A stretch of DNA of 64,000 nt from Pseudomonas sp. Irchel 3E13 (lineage in GTDB: Bacteria > Pseudomonadota > Gammaproteobacteria > Pseudomonadales > Pseudomonadaceae): assembly GCF_900187455.1 (NCBI RefSeq), contig NZ_FYDX01000003.1, positions 434,001 through 498,000 of the forward strand, read 5' to 3'. Positions 43,240 to 54,297 of the stretch are shown here, in pieces; positions within the stretch are counted from its first letter, which is position 1; each line of letters starts with the position of its first letter. A model generated the notes under the pieces. That model made no database searches. It saw only the letters and a list, made by a program, of their open reading frames with translations, and was not told the DNA's origin. The position numbers and the translations under genes were made by a program.

Positions 43240-43704
43240 ATGCGTAAGTCTGTTCTGCTGGTTGCATCGTTCACCACGATGTCGCTGCTGCTGGGTGGTT
43301 GTGCCTCCAACCTGTCCGGCGACTCCTACTCTCGGGACGAGGCACGCCGCGTCCAGACCGTGCGCATGGGTACCATCGAATCCCTGCGCCCTGTGAAAAT
43401 CGAAGGCACCAAAACCCCGATCGGCGGTGGCGCCGGTGCGGTGGTCGGTGGTGTAGCCGGTAGCGCCATCGGTGGCGGTCGCGGCAGCATCGTCGCCGCA
43501 GTGATCGGTGCGGTCGCCGGCGGCTTGGCCGGTTCTGCCGCCGAAGAAGGGCTGACCCGTACCCAGGGTGTGGAAGTCACCGTTCGCGAGGATGATGGCA
43601 GCATGCGCGCCTATGTACAGCAGGTTCAGGAAAACGAGATTTTCCGGGTCGGCGAGCGCGTGCGTATCGTGACCGTCGATGGCACCAGCCGCGTCACCCA
43701 CTGA
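43240..43704 (+). CDS. Glycine-zipper outer-membrane lipoprotein (SlyB/Pcp-like)
   Basis: 154-residue lipoprotein (lipobox LLGGC, Cys21). It contains a glycine-zipper 2TM domain (GGGAGAVVGGVAGSAIGGGRGS…[15 protein letters not shown], about residues 66–105), then a C-terminal beta domain (VEVTVREDDGSMRAYVQQV…FRVGERVRIV). It matches the SlyB family of outer-membrane stabilising lipoproteins. An AAGGAG ribosome-binding site precedes the start. It stands alone and ends at a strong bidirectional terminator. Confidence 0.9.
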   Translation: MRKSVLLVASFTTMSLLLGGCASNLSGDSYSRDEARRVQTVRMGTIESLRPVKIEGTKTPIGGGAGAVVGGVAGSAIGGGRGSIVAAVIGAVAGGLAGSAAEEGLTRTQGVEVTVREDDGSMRAYVQQVQENEIFRVGERVRIVTVDGTSRVTH

Positions 43705-43723
43705 TCGGCAACGCCAGAAAGAC

Positions 43724-43760
43724 AAAACCCCGACACGGCTCGCGCCGTTCGGGGTTTTTT
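43724..43760. terminator. Bidirectional rho-independent terminator
   Basis: Stem CCCCG-ACGGC/GCCGT-CGGGG (43728–43754) with a left A-run and right TTTTTT. It lies between the convergent SlyB-like and nhaA genes. Confidence 0.92.
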
Positions 43761-43783
43761 ATTGCTGCCTGAAAAGCCGTGGA

Positions 43784-44965
43784 TCAGCTCGCCTGGGCCT
43801 TGCGGCTGCACAGGGCAGTGATGCCGTAGCCGATCAGTGCGGCAAACAGCGAACCGGTGAGGATGCCCATCCGGTCCATGCCGGCGTACTCGCTGCTACC
43901 CGGCATGAAGGCCAGCGAGCCGACAAACAGGCTCATGGTGAAGCCGATGCCACAGAGAATCGCCACGCCGAGGACCTGTCCCCAGTTGGCGCCGCTGGGC
44001 AGGGCGGCCATGCCCAGCTTGATGGCGATCCAGGTCAGGCCGAACACGCCGATGGTCTTGCCCGCCAGCAGGCCGAGGGCGATGCCCATGGGCACGGTGT
44101 GGGTGAAGCTTTCCAGGGTCACGCCGGCCAACGATACGCCGGCATTGGCAAAGGCGAACAACGGCAGGATGCCGTACGCGACCCAAGGGTGCAGGGCATG
44201 TTCAAGGCTGCGCAGCGGCGAGGTCTCGGCATTGCGGGTGCGCAGTGGAATGCACAACGCCAGGGTGACCCCGGCCAGGGTCGCGTGAACCCCGCTTTTC
44301 AGCACACAGACCCAGAGGATCAGGCCGACCACCATGTACGGACCGAGCTTGACCACCCCCAGCCGGTTCATGGCGATCAGCACCAACAAGCAGGCGGCGG
44401 CCAGCATCAGCGAAAGGCTGGAAAGCGAGCCGGAATAGAACAGCGCGATGATGATGATGGCGCCAAGGTCGTCGATGATCGCCAGGGTCATCAGGAACAG
44501 CTTGAGCGAGGCCGGCACCCGCTTGCCCAGCAGGGCCAGCACGCCAAGCGCGAAGGCAATGTCGGTCGCGGTAGGAATCGCCCAGCCGGCGATGGCGGCG
44601 GGGTTGTCCCGGTTGAGGAACCAGTAGATCAGCGCTGGCACCACCATGCCGCCCACTGCGGCGGCGGCGGGCAGTACCACTTGCGACGGTTTGGACAGTT
44701 GTCCTTCCAGCACCTCGCGCTTGACCTCCAGGCCGATCAGCAGGAAGAACAGCGCCATCAGGCCGTCGTTGATCCACAGCAGCAGTGGCTTGGCGATGTT
44801 CAACGCGCCAACCTGGACCGCCACCGGGACTTCCAGCAGCCCGCTGTAGAGCCAGGACAGTGGTGAATTGTTGATGATCAGGGCCAGGACCGCGGCAGCG
44901 ATCAACAACAGGCCACTGGCGGCTTCCAACTGAAAGAAACGAGTGAATGTGCTACGAAGAGGCAA
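43784..44965 (-). CDS. nhaA: Na+/H+ antiporter NhaA
   Basis: 393-residue, roughly 12-helix inner-membrane antiporter that expels sodium in exchange for protons. The ion-binding aspartate pair is in [16 protein letters not shown], and [13 protein letters not shown] is the other conserved half-helix motif. The start is a TTG at 44965 with a good GGAGG about eight bases upstream, and the protein [18 protein letters not shown] has the usual NhaA beginning. An AT-rich 265-base upstream region holds the promoter. Confidence 0.95.
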   Translation of the reverse strand: MPLRSTFTRFFQLEAASGLLLIAAAVLALIINNSPLSWLYSGLLEVPVAVQVGALNIAKPLLLWINDGLMALFFLLIGLEVKREVLEGQLSKPSQVVLPAAAAVGGMVVPALIYWFLNRDNPAAIAGWAIPTATDIAFALGVLALLGKRVPASLKLFLMTLAIIDDLGAIIIIALFYSGSLSSLSLMLAAACLLVLIAMNRLGVVKLGPYMVVGLILWVCVLKSGVHATLAGVTLALCIPLRTRNAETSPLRSLEHALHPWVAYGILPLFAFANAGVSLAGVTLESFTHTVPMGIALGLLAGKTIGVFGLTWIAIKLGMAALPSGANWGQVLGVAILCGIGFTMSLFVGSLAFMPGSSEYAGMDRMGILTGSLFAALIGYGITALCSRKAQAS

Positions 44966-45230
44966 GATCGCTTCCTCCCATCAAATGTGCAAAAGGCCGG
45001 CCACCCTAACCCTTTGTGTTATTCATTAAAATAAAAACTATATTCTTTTTTGTTATAAGTAATTTCGATCGTTTCAGTTTCGTCGATGTTTTCCGATTGG
45101 CATGTAGGAATTGGCTTATGTGGACGGTAGTTGGTTAAACCGGATTTGTAATTTGAGGCGCGCTCGTGATTTTTAAAGCGCTACACATCCTGTGTTAGCG
45201 TGCTGTAGTCCTTTCGCTTGAGAACCCCCT
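44966..45230. promoter_or_regulatory. AT-rich divergent promoter region nhaA / PLP enzyme gene
   Basis: Strikingly AT-rich stretch (45012–45065 is mostly A/T) between divergent genes. A near-perfect palindrome CTACACA-TCC-TGTGTTAG (45181–45198) lies about 35 bases before the PLP enzyme start codon and could be an operator. No gene seen. Confidence 0.45.
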
Positions 45231-46325
45231 ATGAGCCATGACCGCACCTGGGCCCGCGAAGCCATCCGCATCATCGAGGCCGATTTCCAGCGCAGCGCCG
45301 ACACGCACTTGATTCCGTTGCCGATGGCCGGCTTTCCCGAGGTCGATCTGTATTTCAAGGACGAGTCCAGCCATCCCACCGGCAGCCTCAAGCATCGGCT
45401 GGCGCGGTCGCTGTTTCTGTATGCGTTGTGCAACGGCTGGTTGCGGCCCGGAGCCCCGGTCATCGAGGCTTCCAGCGGTTCGACGGCGATTTCCGAAGCC
45501 TACTTTGCCCGCTTGCTGGGCCTGCCCTTCATTGCCGTGATGCCCGCCACGACCTCGCGGGAGAAGATCGCCCAGATCGAGTTCTACGGTGGGCAGCCGC
45601 ATCTGGTGAAAGATCCGACACAGATCTATGCCGAGTCCGAACGGCTGGCACGGGAAAGCGGCGGGCACTTCATGGACCAGTTCACCTATGCCGAGCGCGC
45701 CACCGACTGGCGGGCGAACAACAACATCGCCGAGTCGATCTTCAGTCAATTGCGTTTCGAGCGGCATGCCGAGCCAAGCTGGCTGGTTTCCAGCCCTGGT
45801 ACGGGCGGCACCACCGCGACACTGGGGCGTTATGTGCGCTATCGGCGCCACGCCACCCGAGTGTTGTGTGCCGATGCCGAGCGGTCGGTGTTTTTCGATT
45901 GCTACCGCACCGGTGACCGCGACTTGCGGCTGGACTGCGGGTCGCGGATCGAAGGCATTGGCCGGCCGAGGGTCGAGGCGTCGTTCTTGCCGGCGGTGAT
46001 CGATGCGATGGTCAAAGTGCCGGACGCCTTGTCGCTGGCGGCCATGCATTACCTGGCGCGTCGGCTGGGGCGGCGGGTCGGTGGTTCCAGTGGGACCAAC
46101 CTGATCGGGGCGTTGCAGGCAGCATTGCAGATGAAGTCGGCAGACGAGGCGGGATCGATCGTGGCGATTCTCTGCGACAGCGGCGAACGCTATGCGACGA
46201 CCTACTACGACGAGCAGTGGTTGAAGGCGCAGGGCTATCAACTGGAGGCGTTGATCGAGGTGGTGGCAGGGTGTGTCGAGCGGGGCGAAGCGCTGCCCGA
46301 GACGGTCTTGCGCGAAGGGATTTGA
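45231..46325 (+). CDS. Cysteine-synthase-fold PLP enzyme (Cds1-like, possible L-cysteine desulfhydrase)
   Basis: 364-residue fold-type II PLP enzyme. The cofactor lysine is in [13 protein letters not shown] (Lys54). The substrate loop [11 protein letters not shown] and the glycine-rich phosphate loop [11 protein letters not shown] are present. The usual SSGNTG of cysteine synthase is SSGSTA here, as in the Cds1 branch, which degrades cysteine to pyruvate, sulfide and ammonia. Exact reaction is not certain. It is alone, with a candidate palindromic operator upstream. Confidence 0.82.
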   Translation: MSHDRTWAREAIRIIEADFQRSADTHLIPLPMAGFPEVDLYFKDESSHPTGSLKHRLARSLFLYALCNGWLRPGAPVIEASSGSTAISEAYFARLLGLPFIAVMPATTSREKIAQIEFYGGQPHLVKDPTQIYAESERLARESGGHFMDQFTYAERATDWRANNNIAESIFSQLRFERHAEPSWLVSSPGTGGTTATLGRYVRYRRHATRVLCADAERSVFFDCYRTGDRDLRLDCGSRIEGIGRPRVEASFLPAVIDAMVKVPDALSLAAMHYLARRLGRRVGGSSGTNLIGALQAALQMKSADEAGSIVAILCDSGERYATTYYDEQWLKAQGYQLEALIEVVAGCVERGEALPETVLREGI

Positions 46326-46375
46326 CTCGCTTGTCGCGACGGCTCGGCACCCCCGAACCGTCGCGTCAGGCGTGA

Positions 46376-47992
46376 TTACTCGGTCAGACCCAGCATGCTG
46401 CGGGTCACGGCCTCGGCGATGCGGATCCCGTCGACACCGGCGGAGAGAATCCCGCCGGCATAACCTGCGCCTTCACCGGCCGGGAACAGCCCTTTCAGAT
46501 TCAGGCTTTGCAGCGTCTCGTCGCGGGTAATCCGCAGCGGCGACGAGGTGCGCGTTTCGATGCCGGTCAGTACCGCATCCGGCAGGTTGTAGCCTTTGAT
46601 CTGGCGGTCGAAGGCCGGCAGGGCCTCGCGGATGGCTTCGATGGCGAAGTCCGGCAGGCTCGGGGCCAGATCGCCAAGGTTGATGCCCGGCTTGTAGGAA
46701 GGTTCGACGCTGCCCAAGGCCTTGGACGGACGACCGGCGACGAAATCGCCGACGAGTTGCGCCGGCGCCTGGTAGTTGCTGCCACCCAGCACGTAGGCGA
46801 GGGACTCCAGGCGTTCCTGCAACTCGATGCCTGCCAGCGGGCCGCCCGGGTAATCCTGCTCGGGGGTGATGCCGACGACGATGCCCGAGTTGGCGTTACG
46901 TTCGTTGCGCGAGTACTGGCTCATGCCGTTGGTGACCACCCGGCCCGGTTCGCTGGTAGCAGCAACCACGGTGCCACCCGGGCACATGCAGAAGCTGTAG
47001 ACCGAGCGGCCGTTCTTGGCGTGGTACACCAGCTTGTAATCGGCGGCGCCGAGTTTCGGGTGACCGGCGTATTTGCCCAGGCGAGCCTGGTCGATCAGCG
47101 ATTGCGGGTGCTCGATGCGGAAACCGATGGAGAACGGCTTGGCTTCCATGTACACGCCGCGGCTGTGCAGCATGCGGAAAGTGTCGCGGGCGCTGTGACC
47201 AAGTGCCAGGACTACATGCCGTGAATGCAGCGTTTCGCCGTTCTGCAGCACCACGCCGGTCAGTTGACCGTCGTCCATCACCAGGTCGGTGACCTTGTGT
47301 TCGAAGCGCACTTCGCCGCCCAGCGCACCGATTTCCTCGCGGATGTTCTCGACCATGCCGGTCAGGCGGAAGGTGCCGATGTGCGGCTTGTTGACGTAGA
47401 GAATCTCGTCCGGCGCACCGGCCTTGACGAACTCGTGCAGGACCTTGCGGCCGTAGTGTTTCGGGTCCTTGATCTGGCTGTACAGCTTGCCGTCGGAGAA
47501 CGTGCCGGCGCCGCCCTCGCCAAACTGGACGTTGGACTCCGGGTTGAGCTCGCTTTTACGCCACAGGCCCCAGGTGTCCTTGGTGCGCTGACGGACTTCC
47601 TTGCCGCGCTCGAGGATGATCGGGCGCAGCCCGGCCTGGGCCAGGATCAGGCCGGCGAAAATACCGCAGGGGCCGAAACCGACCACGATCGGACGCTCGG
47701 CAAGGCCACCCTCGGGGGCTGGTCCCACGGGTTTGTAGGTGACGTCGGGAGCGATGCCGATGTTGTGATCGTCGGCGAACTTGCTCAGTACGGCCGCTTC
47801 ATCACGGACATTCAGGTCGATGGCGTAGATGAACAGCAGTTCGGTGTTCTTCTTCCGCGCATCGTAGCTGCGCTTGAAGATGGTGAAGTCCAGCAACTGG
47901 TCGTCGCTGATGCCCAGGCGTTGCACGATAGCGTCGCGCAGGGCTTCGTCGGGGTGATCCAGCGGCAGCTTCAGTTCGGTAATTCGTAGCAT
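46376..47992 (-). CDS. FAD-dependent dehydrogenase, COG2509 family
   Basis: 538-residue flavoprotein of an uncharacterised but widespread family. An N-terminal ferredoxin-like domain of about 95 residues is followed by a Rossmann FAD-binding domain (VGFGPCGIFAGLILAQ near residue 105). Further motifs are GEGGAGTFSDGKLYSQ and the C-terminal GLFPAGEGAGYAGGILSAGVDG. The start was set at 47992 (MLRITELKLPL), the conserved family beginning; a frame 16 codons longer lacks conservation. Substrate unknown. Confidence 0.9.
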   Translation of the reverse strand: MLRITELKLPLDHPDEALRDAIVQRLGISDDQLLDFTIFKRSYDARKKNTELLFIYAIDLNVRDEAAVLSKFADDHNIGIAPDVTYKPVGPAPEGGLAERPIVVGFGPCGIFAGLILAQAGLRPIILERGKEVRQRTKDTWGLWRKSELNPESNVQFGEGGAGTFSDGKLYSQIKDPKHYGRKVLHEFVKAGAPDEILYVNKPHIGTFRLTGMVENIREEIGALGGEVRFEHKVTDLVMDDGQLTGVVLQNGETLHSRHVVLALGHSARDTFRMLHSRGVYMEAKPFSIGFRIEHPQSLIDQARLGKYAGHPKLGAADYKLVYHAKNGRSVYSFCMCPGGTVVAATSEPGRVVTNGMSQYSRNERNANSGIVVGITPEQDYPGGPLAGIELQERLESLAYVLGGSNYQAPAQLVGDFVAGRPSKALGSVEPSYKPGINLGDLAPSLPDFAIEAIREALPAFDRQIKGYNLPDAVLTGIETRTSSPLRITRDETLQSLNLKGLFPAGEGAGYAGGILSAGVDGIRIAEAVTRSMLGLTE

Positions 47993-48097
47993 GACAGGGT
48001 CCAGTATCCCGGCCATGGAGGGGCCGGCGGCTTTACACAAACCGCCGAGTATAAAGGTTTCACCGCGCGAGCACTCAGGTTGAATGCGCGCCGGCTG

Positions 48098-48772
48098 TCA
48101 GTCGTTGCGCGAGCCGCCGTAGTAGGCGCAGCCGTTCAGGGTCTTGCCGTCCAGGCGCAATTGCGCACTGAGGTGGCTGATGCCGCCGGTGGCGCTGTCG
48201 ACGCAACGTTGTGGGGCGAGCCACAGGTCGATCTTCTGGCCGTTGGCCTCGGTGCTCAGGTTGATGCGGCCTTCCGGCAGTTGCTCTTCCAGGTACGGCA
48301 GCGCCAAGGGCGGCTGGCCCGGACGGTCGAGGACCATGCCCTTGCCGCTGATGTTCAGGTTCCAGTCCGGCTCGTGGCCGAAGGCGCGCAGGGTCAGGCG
48401 TTTGAAGTTCGGGTCGCTGCAGGCGTTGGCGGCGTGTTCGACACGGTAGACCTGGTGCACGTTGAACTGCCCGTCGGCACCGGCGTTCTGGCTGCCGGCG
48501 AGGGTGCCGCGGATATCGGCGAACAGTGCTCCGGGCGTGTTGGCCAGGGCTACGGCCTCCTGCAACAGGCTGGTGTTGCCGGTGTCCTTGATGACGAAGC
48601 GGCGGCTTTCGGTGCAGGGCTTGAACAGCAACTGGCCATTGGCGGCGCTGAGTTCACCTTGCAGGCGGGTCATGCCGGCGGTGGAGACGGGTTCCGGCTG
48701 GTCGGCCAGCAACTGGCAACCGGCGAACAGCGGCAGCAGGGCGGCGACCAACAGGGAATGAGCGATACGCAT
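48098..48772 (-). CDS. COG3650-type lipoprotein
   Basis: 224-residue predicted lipoprotein (signal MRIAHSLLVAALLPLFAGC, lipobox FAGC, Cys19). The C-terminal half has the COG3650 pattern (FGHEPDWNLNISGKGMVL…) seen in META/HslJ-neighbouring proteins, plus three or four cysteines that could pair (PCTES, ACSDP, RCVDS, GCAYYG). Probably periplasmic and attached to the outer membrane; function unknown. The start at 48772 begins the signal peptide. Confidence 0.82.
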   Translation of the reverse strand: MRIAHSLLVAALLPLFAGCQLLADQPEPVSTAGMTRLQGELSAANGQLLFKPCTESRRFVIKDTGNTSLLQEAVALANTPGALFADIRGTLAGSQNAGADGQFNVHQVYRVEHAANACSDPNFKRLTLRAFGHEPDWNLNISGKGMVLDRPGQPPLALPYLEEQLPEGRINLSTEANGQKIDLWLAPQRCVDSATGGISHLSAQLRLDGKTLNGCAYYGGSRND

Positions 48773-48875
48773 CGAGGAAAACTCCGGGATCTCGACCAGA
48801 AAAGTTTTCAACGGTACGCAGGGAGGCGTGGGATCACAAGTGAAGTTGAAACAGAAAATGCGCGAGTAGCTGGAA

Positions 48876-48922
48876 GGCCATCACTGCGGCTCGGCGGAGC
48901 GCCGAACCGCAGTGATGGGGCC
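48876..48922. terminator. Long hairpin after the livHMGF operon
   Basis: Extended imperfect hairpin with outer arms ATCACTGCGG (48880–48889) and CCGCAGTGAT (48907–48916), an inner TCGGCG/CGCCGA stem and outer GGCC/GGCC pairing. It follows the livF stop by seven bases on the minus strand. The core is related to the hairpins near 26920 and 37489. Confidence 0.7.
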
Positions 48923-48929
48923 TTGTGGA

Positions 48930-49631
<702 letters not shown>

Positions 49632-50399
49632 TTACGCTTCCCCCAGGTAGGCTTTGATCACATCAGGGTTGTCACGGATTTGCTCCGGCGTGCCGTCGGC
49701 CAGCGGAGTGCCCTGGTTGATCACGACGATATGGTCGGAAATGCTCATGACCAGTTTCATGTCGTGCTCGATCAGCAGCACGGTGACGTTGTGGGACTCG
49801 CGCAGGTAGCCGATCAGTGCCTTGAGGTCGTCGGTTTCCTTCGGGTTGAGGCCGGCCGCAGGCTCGTCGAGCATGATGATCCGCGGTTGGGTCATCATGC
49901 AGCGGGCGATTTCCAGGCGGCGCTGCTGACCATAGGCCAGGGTGCCGGCGGTGCGGTTGGCAAACTCGGTCAGGTTGACCTTGTCCAGCCAGTACTGGGC
50001 CCGCTCCATCGCTTCCTTCTCGCTGCGGCGGAACGCCGGGGTCTTGAACAGGCCCGCGAAGAAGTTGGTGTTGAGGTGGCGGTGCTGGGCGATCAGCAGG
50101 TTTTCCAGCGCGGTCATTTCCTTGAACAGGCGTACGTTCTGGAAGGTCCGCACCACGCCCTTGCGGGCGATCTGGTGGCCGGCCAGGCCCTGGATCGGCT
50201 GGCCATCGAGCAGGATGGTGCCGCCGCTGGGCTTGTAGAAGCCGGTCAGGCAGTTGAACACGGTGGTCTTGCCGGCGCCGTTCGGGCCGATCAGGGCAAC
50301 CACCTGTTTTTCCTTGACGGTGAGGGCGACGCCGTTGACCGCCAACAAGCCGCCGAAGCGCATGCTCAGGCCGCTGACTTTCAGAATTTCGCGGCTCAT
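49632..50399 (-). CDS. livG: Branched-chain amino-acid ABC transporter ATPase LivG/BraF
   Basis: 255-residue ATPase. Walker A is GPNGAGKTT (about residues 37–45), the signature is [13 protein letters not shown], and Walker B is [13 protein letters not shown]. The A-Y-G-Q-Q variant is normal for LivG. It overlaps livM by ATGA and abuts livF. Confidence 0.96.
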   Translation of the reverse strand: MSREILKVSGLSMRFGGLLAVNGVALTVKEKQVVALIGPNGAGKTTVFNCLTGFYKPSGGTILLDGQPIQGLAGHQIARKGVVRTFQNVRLFKEMTALENLLIAQHRHLNTNFFAGLFKTPAFRRSEKEAMERAQYWLDKVNLTEFANRTAGTLAYGQQRRLEIARCMMTQPRIIMLDEPAAGLNPKETDDLKALIGYLRESHNVTVLLIEHDMKLVMSISDHIVVINQGTPLADGTPEQIRDNPDVIKAYLGEA

Positions 50400-51652
50400 C
50401 GACGCAGCTCCATATGAGGACGTTGCATAGGCAGCAGGCCCTGCGGACGCCAGATCATCATCAATACCATCAGGGCGCCGAACATCAGCATGCGGTACTC
50501 GCTGAAGTCGCGCATCAGCTCAGGCAGCAGGATCATCACAATGGCCGCGAGAATCACGCCCAGTTGCGAGCCCATGCCACCGAGCACGACGATGGCGAGG
50601 ATGATCGCCGATTCGATGAAGGTGAAGGATTCCGGTGTCACCAGACCTTGGCGGGCAGCGAAGAAGCTACCGGCGAAACCGGCGAAGCAGGCACCCAGGG
50701 TGAAGGCCGACAGCTTGATCACGGTCGGATTCAGGCCCAGCGCACGGCAGGCGATTTCGTCTTCACGCAGCGCTTCCCAGGCACGGCCGATCGGCATGCG
50801 CAGCAGGCGGTTGATGACGAACAGCGCCACCAGCGCCAGCAGCAGCGCTACCAGGTAGAGGAAGATCACCTTGTTGATCGAGTTGTATTCCAGCCCGAAG
50901 AACTCGTGGAAGGTCTGCATGCCTTCGGCGGCCTTGCGTTCGAACGTCAGGCCGAAGAAGGTTGGTTTCTCGATGTTGCTGATGCCGTTGGGGCCGCCGG
51001 TCCACTCGGTGAGGTTACGCAGGAACAGGCGGATGATCTCACCGAAGCCGAGGGTCACGATGGCCAGGTAGTCACCGCGCAGGCGCAGCACCGGGAAGCC
51101 CAGCAGGAAGCCGAAAGTGGCAGCCATCAGGCCGGCGATCGGCAGGCAGACCCAGAAGCTCAGGCCGAAGTAGTGCGACAGCATCGCGTAGCTGTAGGCG
51201 CCGACGGCGTAGAAGCCGACGTAACCCAGGTCAAGCAGGCCCGCCAGGCCGACCACGATGTTCAGGCCGAGGCCGAGCATGACGTAGATCAGGATCAGGG
51301 TGGCGATGTCGACCGCGCCGCGCGAGCCGAAGAACGGCCAGACCAGGGCGACCACGATCAGGCCGAGGATGATGTAGCGCTGGGTCTTCGGCAGGGTCAG
51401 GTAGTTGCTGACATTGGCGGGGATCAACGGACCGTCGCGACGGGACTTCATCGCCGCGCTCCATTGCTTGTCGAACAGCACGCGCAGGAACATCAGCACC
51501 GAGCACAGGGCGATGACACCGAGGGTGAAGGGACCCTGGCCATGCACTTCGAGGTTGATGCCGGCAATGCTGAGCTTCAGGCCCAGTACCGGGAATGCCA
51601 CGGCCCAGACCAGCAGGGCGCTGAAAAACGCCGATTTGAGATGTCTGTTCAT
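50396..51652 (-). CDS. livM: Branched-chain amino-acid ABC transporter permease LivM/BraE
   Basis: 418-residue inner-membrane permease with an N-terminal extension of about 100 residues (DUF3382-type, two helices) typical of the proteobacterial LivM. The core has [18 protein letters not shown] and the cytoplasmic EAA-like [19 protein letters not shown] loop, which contacts the ATPases. It overlaps livH and livG by ATGA. Confidence 0.95.
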   Translation of the reverse strand: MNRHLKSAFFSALLVWAVAFPVLGLKLSIAGINLEVHGQGPFTLGVIALCSVLMFLRVLFDKQWSAAMKSRRDGPLIPANVSNYLTLPKTQRYIILGLIVVALVWPFFGSRGAVDIATLILIYVMLGLGLNIVVGLAGLLDLGYVGFYAVGAYSYAMLSHYFGLSFWVCLPIAGLMAATFGFLLGFPVLRLRGDYLAIVTLGFGEIIRLFLRNLTEWTGGPNGISNIEKPTFFGLTFERKAAEGMQTFHEFFGLEYNSINKVIFLYLVALLLALVALFVINRLLRMPIGRAWEALREDEIACRALGLNPTVIKLSAFTLGACFAGFAGSFFAARQGLVTPESFTFIESAIILAIVVLGGMGSQLGVILAAIVMILLPELMRDFSEYRMLMFGALMVLMMIWRPQGLLPMQRPHMELRR

Positions 51653-52572
51653 ACTTTCTCAACCTCCGGACGGCCCAGGATGCCAGTCGGCCGGAACAAC
51701 AGAACGAGAACCAGCAGGCCGAACGCCACGACGTCCTTGTACTGGTCGCCGAAGATGTCAGCGCCGAAGGCTTCGGCCACACCCAGCACCAGGCCACCGA
51801 GCATGGCGCCCGGAATACTGCCGATGCCGCCGAGGACTGCCGCGGTGAAGGCTTTCAGGCCCACCAGGAAGCCGGCGTTGGGGTTGATCACGCCATATTG
51901 CATGCTCAGCAATACGGCCGCGACGGCCGCCAGCGCGGCGCCGATGACGAAGGTCAGGGCGATGATGTTGTTGGTGTTGATACCCAACAGGTTGGCCATC
52001 TTGATGTCTTCGGCGCAGGCCCGGCAGGCCCGGCCCAGACGGGAGCGGGAGATGAACAGGGTCAGGCCGGTCATGGCGATCAGGGTGACCACGAAGACCA
52101 GGATCTGCATGTAGGAAATCAGGACTTCTTCCGCGCCGCCCGGGCCGAAGGAGATGCTCCCCGGGATCAGGTTGGGAATGGACTTGTCCTTGGAATCCTG
52201 GGAAAGCAGTACGGTGTTCTGCAGGAAAATCGACATGCCGATGGCGGAAATCAGCGGGATCAGGCGGTTGCTGTTACGCAACGGCCGGTAGGCGACCCGT
52301 TCGATACTGTAGCCATAAGCACTGGTAACGAGGATCGTCGCGACAAACGCGGCGGTCATCAGCAACGGCAGTGAGTGGATACCCATCATGGCCAGTCCGG
52401 CAAGGACGATGAAGGCCACGTAGGAACCAATCATGTACACCTCGCCATGGGCGAAGTTGATCATTCCAATGATGCCGTAAACCATTGTGTAGCCAATGGC
52501 TATCAAGGCATAGGTGCTGCCAATGGTCAGGCCATTAACAAGCTGTTGGAAGAAGTGATAGATCTCAGGCAT
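51649..52572 (-). CDS. livH: Branched-chain amino-acid ABC transporter permease LivH/BraD
   Basis: 307-residue inner-membrane permease with eight or so helices. Family motifs are [20 protein letters not shown] near the N-terminus and [19 protein letters not shown] for the ATPase-contacting loop. It is the first gene of the membrane part, separated from braC by 228 bases that contain a terminator-like hairpin. Confidence 0.95.
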   Translation of the reverse strand: MPEIYHFFQQLVNGLTIGSTYALIAIGYTMVYGIIGMINFAHGEVYMIGSYVAFIVLAGLAMMGIHSLPLLMTAAFVATILVTSAYGYSIERVAYRPLRNSNRLIPLISAIGMSIFLQNTVLLSQDSKDKSIPNLIPGSISFGPGGAEEVLISYMQILVFVVTLIAMTGLTLFISRSRLGRACRACAEDIKMANLLGINTNNIIALTFVIGAALAAVAAVLLSMQYGVINPNAGFLVGLKAFTAAVLGGIGSIPGAMLGGLVLGVAEAFGADIFGDQYKDVVAFGLLVLVLLFRPTGILGRPEVEKV

Positions 52573-52752
52573 TACAGCGCTCCTAAAAACCTGATACGCA
52601 TTTCTCTGGTGGGTTTGTACCCGGCACGGCCTTGTGGTCTATAGCCACTTCGACGCGCGCAACTGCCAGGGAACCGCTGGTGACGGTTTTAAGATTTTCA
52701 GGTGAACCCGATCCCGGATCGCGGGAAACAGGTCCATGAACCTCGTAAAACA

Positions 52753-52779
52753 AAGCCCACTGCTCGCACAGTGGGCTTT
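52753..52779 (-). terminator. Attenuator between braC and livH
   Basis: Ten-base stem AAGCCCACTG/CAGTGGGCTT around a short loop (52753–52779), followed on the minus-strand transcript by a short U-containing tract. It probably stops most braC transcripts and lets a fraction through to livHMGF. Confidence 0.85.
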
Positions 52780-52800
52780 TCGGTCATGTATCAAACAGTG

Positions 52801-53928
52801 TTACTGAGGGGAAACTTCGGTTTTCGGTTTGCCGAAATGCCATTCGTAGACCACGAATTTGAAGTCCTTCAGGTCGCCCTTGGCGTCGTACGACAGGTCG
52901 CCGGTCGGAGTCTTGAAGGTGCCGGCGTGGATGGCGGCTGCCACCTTGTCGGTGTCTTCGCTCTTGGCTGCCTTGATGCCTTCGGCGATCAGCTCGACTG
53001 CGGAGTAGGCCGGGAATACGAACGGACCGCTTGGATCCTTGCCGTCAGCCTTGATGGCATCGGAGATCGCCTTGTTCGCAGGGTCGGTGTCGAAGGACTT
53101 CGGCAGGGTCACCAGCAGGCCTTCGGAGGCGTTCTGGGCGATTTGCGAGATGGAGTCGTTGCCGACGCCTTCCGGACCCATGAACTTGGCTTTCAGGCCT
53201 TTTTCCTGGGCTTGGCGCAGGATCAGGCCCAGCTCTGGGTGGTAGCCGCCGTAGTAGACGAAGTCGACGTTGTTTTGCTTGAGCTTCTGGATGATCGAGG
53301 AGAAGTCCTTGTCACCGGCGTTCAGGCCTTCGAAGACGGCAACCTTGGTGCCTTTCTTCTCCAGGGTTTCCTTGACCGCGGTGGCGATGCCTTCACCGTA
53401 CTGTTGCTTGTCGTGCAGGACTGCGACGACTTTCGGCTTGACGTGATCGGCGATGTAGTTGCCGGCGGCCGGGCCCTGGGCGCTGTCCAGACCGATGGTG
53501 CGGAAGATCAGCTTGTAGCCACGAGCGGTGATTTCCGGGCTGGTAGCGGCCGGGGTAATCATGATCACGCCTTCGTCTTCATAGATGTCGGACGCTGGCT
53601 GGGTGGAGCTGGAGCAGAGGTGACCGATCACGTACTTGACGCCATCGTTGACCACTTTGTTGGCAACGGCCACGGCTTGTTTAGGGTCGCAAGCGTCGTC
53701 GTACTCCTTGGCTTCGAGCATCTTGCCATCGACGCCGCCCTTGGCGTTGATGTCTTTGATGGCCTGTTTTGCACCGAGGAACTGCATGTCACCGTATTGA
53801 GTGACCGGACCGGTTTTCGGGCCGGCGATGCCGATCTTGATGGTATCGGCTGCAAACGAATGGCTGGCGACGCCGGCCAGAACCATTGCGGCAAACAACT
53901 TGGAAATTTGCTTGGTAGCCTTACTCAT
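52801..53928 (-). CDS. braC: Branched-chain amino-acid-binding protein BraC/LivK
   Basis: 375-residue periplasmic binding protein. It has a signal peptide (cleavage near ASHSFA, residue 26) followed by DTIKIGIAGPKTGPVTQYGD, the usual mature start. The two-lobed fold is supported by motifs such as GVKYVIGHLCSSSTQPASD, where the disulfide cysteines sit, and VMITPAATSPEIT. It delivers leucine, isoleucine, valine and often alanine to LivHMGF. It is separated from livH by an attenuator. Confidence 0.95.
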   Translation of the reverse strand: MSKATKQISKLFAAMVLAGVASHSFAADTIKIGIAGPKTGPVTQYGDMQFLGAKQAIKDINAKGGVDGKMLEAKEYDDACDPKQAVAVANKVVNDGVKYVIGHLCSSSTQPASDIYEDEGVIMITPAATSPEITARGYKLIFRTIGLDSAQGPAAGNYIADHVKPKVVAVLHDKQQYGEGIATAVKETLEKKGTKVAVFEGLNAGDKDFSSIIQKLKQNNVDFVYYGGYHPELGLILRQAQEKGLKAKFMGPEGVGNDSISQIAQNASEGLLVTLPKSFDTDPANKAISDAIKADGKDPSGPFVFPAYSAVELIAEGIKAAKSEDTDKVAAAIHAGTFKTPTGDLSYDAKGDLKDFKFVVYEWHFGKPKTEVSPQ

Positions 53929-54297
53929 AGTGCTCCACTCATTCTGTTGTAATTTTTATAGTCCTAAGCGCCAAGGCAGAGGACCTGACCAGATCCCGGT
54001 GCGGCTACGCCGTACCGCGAGCCTGATCTTCCGGAATCGCCCCCGGTGAATGCCCTGGCAACTGTACCGGTACAGTGTAGAGCGCTGCTTCCTCGCTTGA
54101 AAAGCAGGCGCGCCGAGGCAAAAACCGAGGGTGTCGCCTGATCGACATAAAGTTACAAAAAAGCGTCTTTTATTGTTCCGGTATTGCCCGGAAAGACTTG
54201 GCTTTGCTGTATCCGCCGATCAATTACTTATTTGAAACTGGGTTTTTCTGCAAAAATACCGGGCTTTATTCAAGCCGGATTATTTTTGGTGGAACCC
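53929..54297. other. Divergent control region braC / DUF2288 gene
   Basis: 369 bases without a credible gene; they carry the braC leader and promoter and the start region of the DUF2288 gene. An AT-rich patch (54150–54175) is the likeliest promoter area. I saw no riboswitch or repeat that I could name. Confidence 0.45.
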
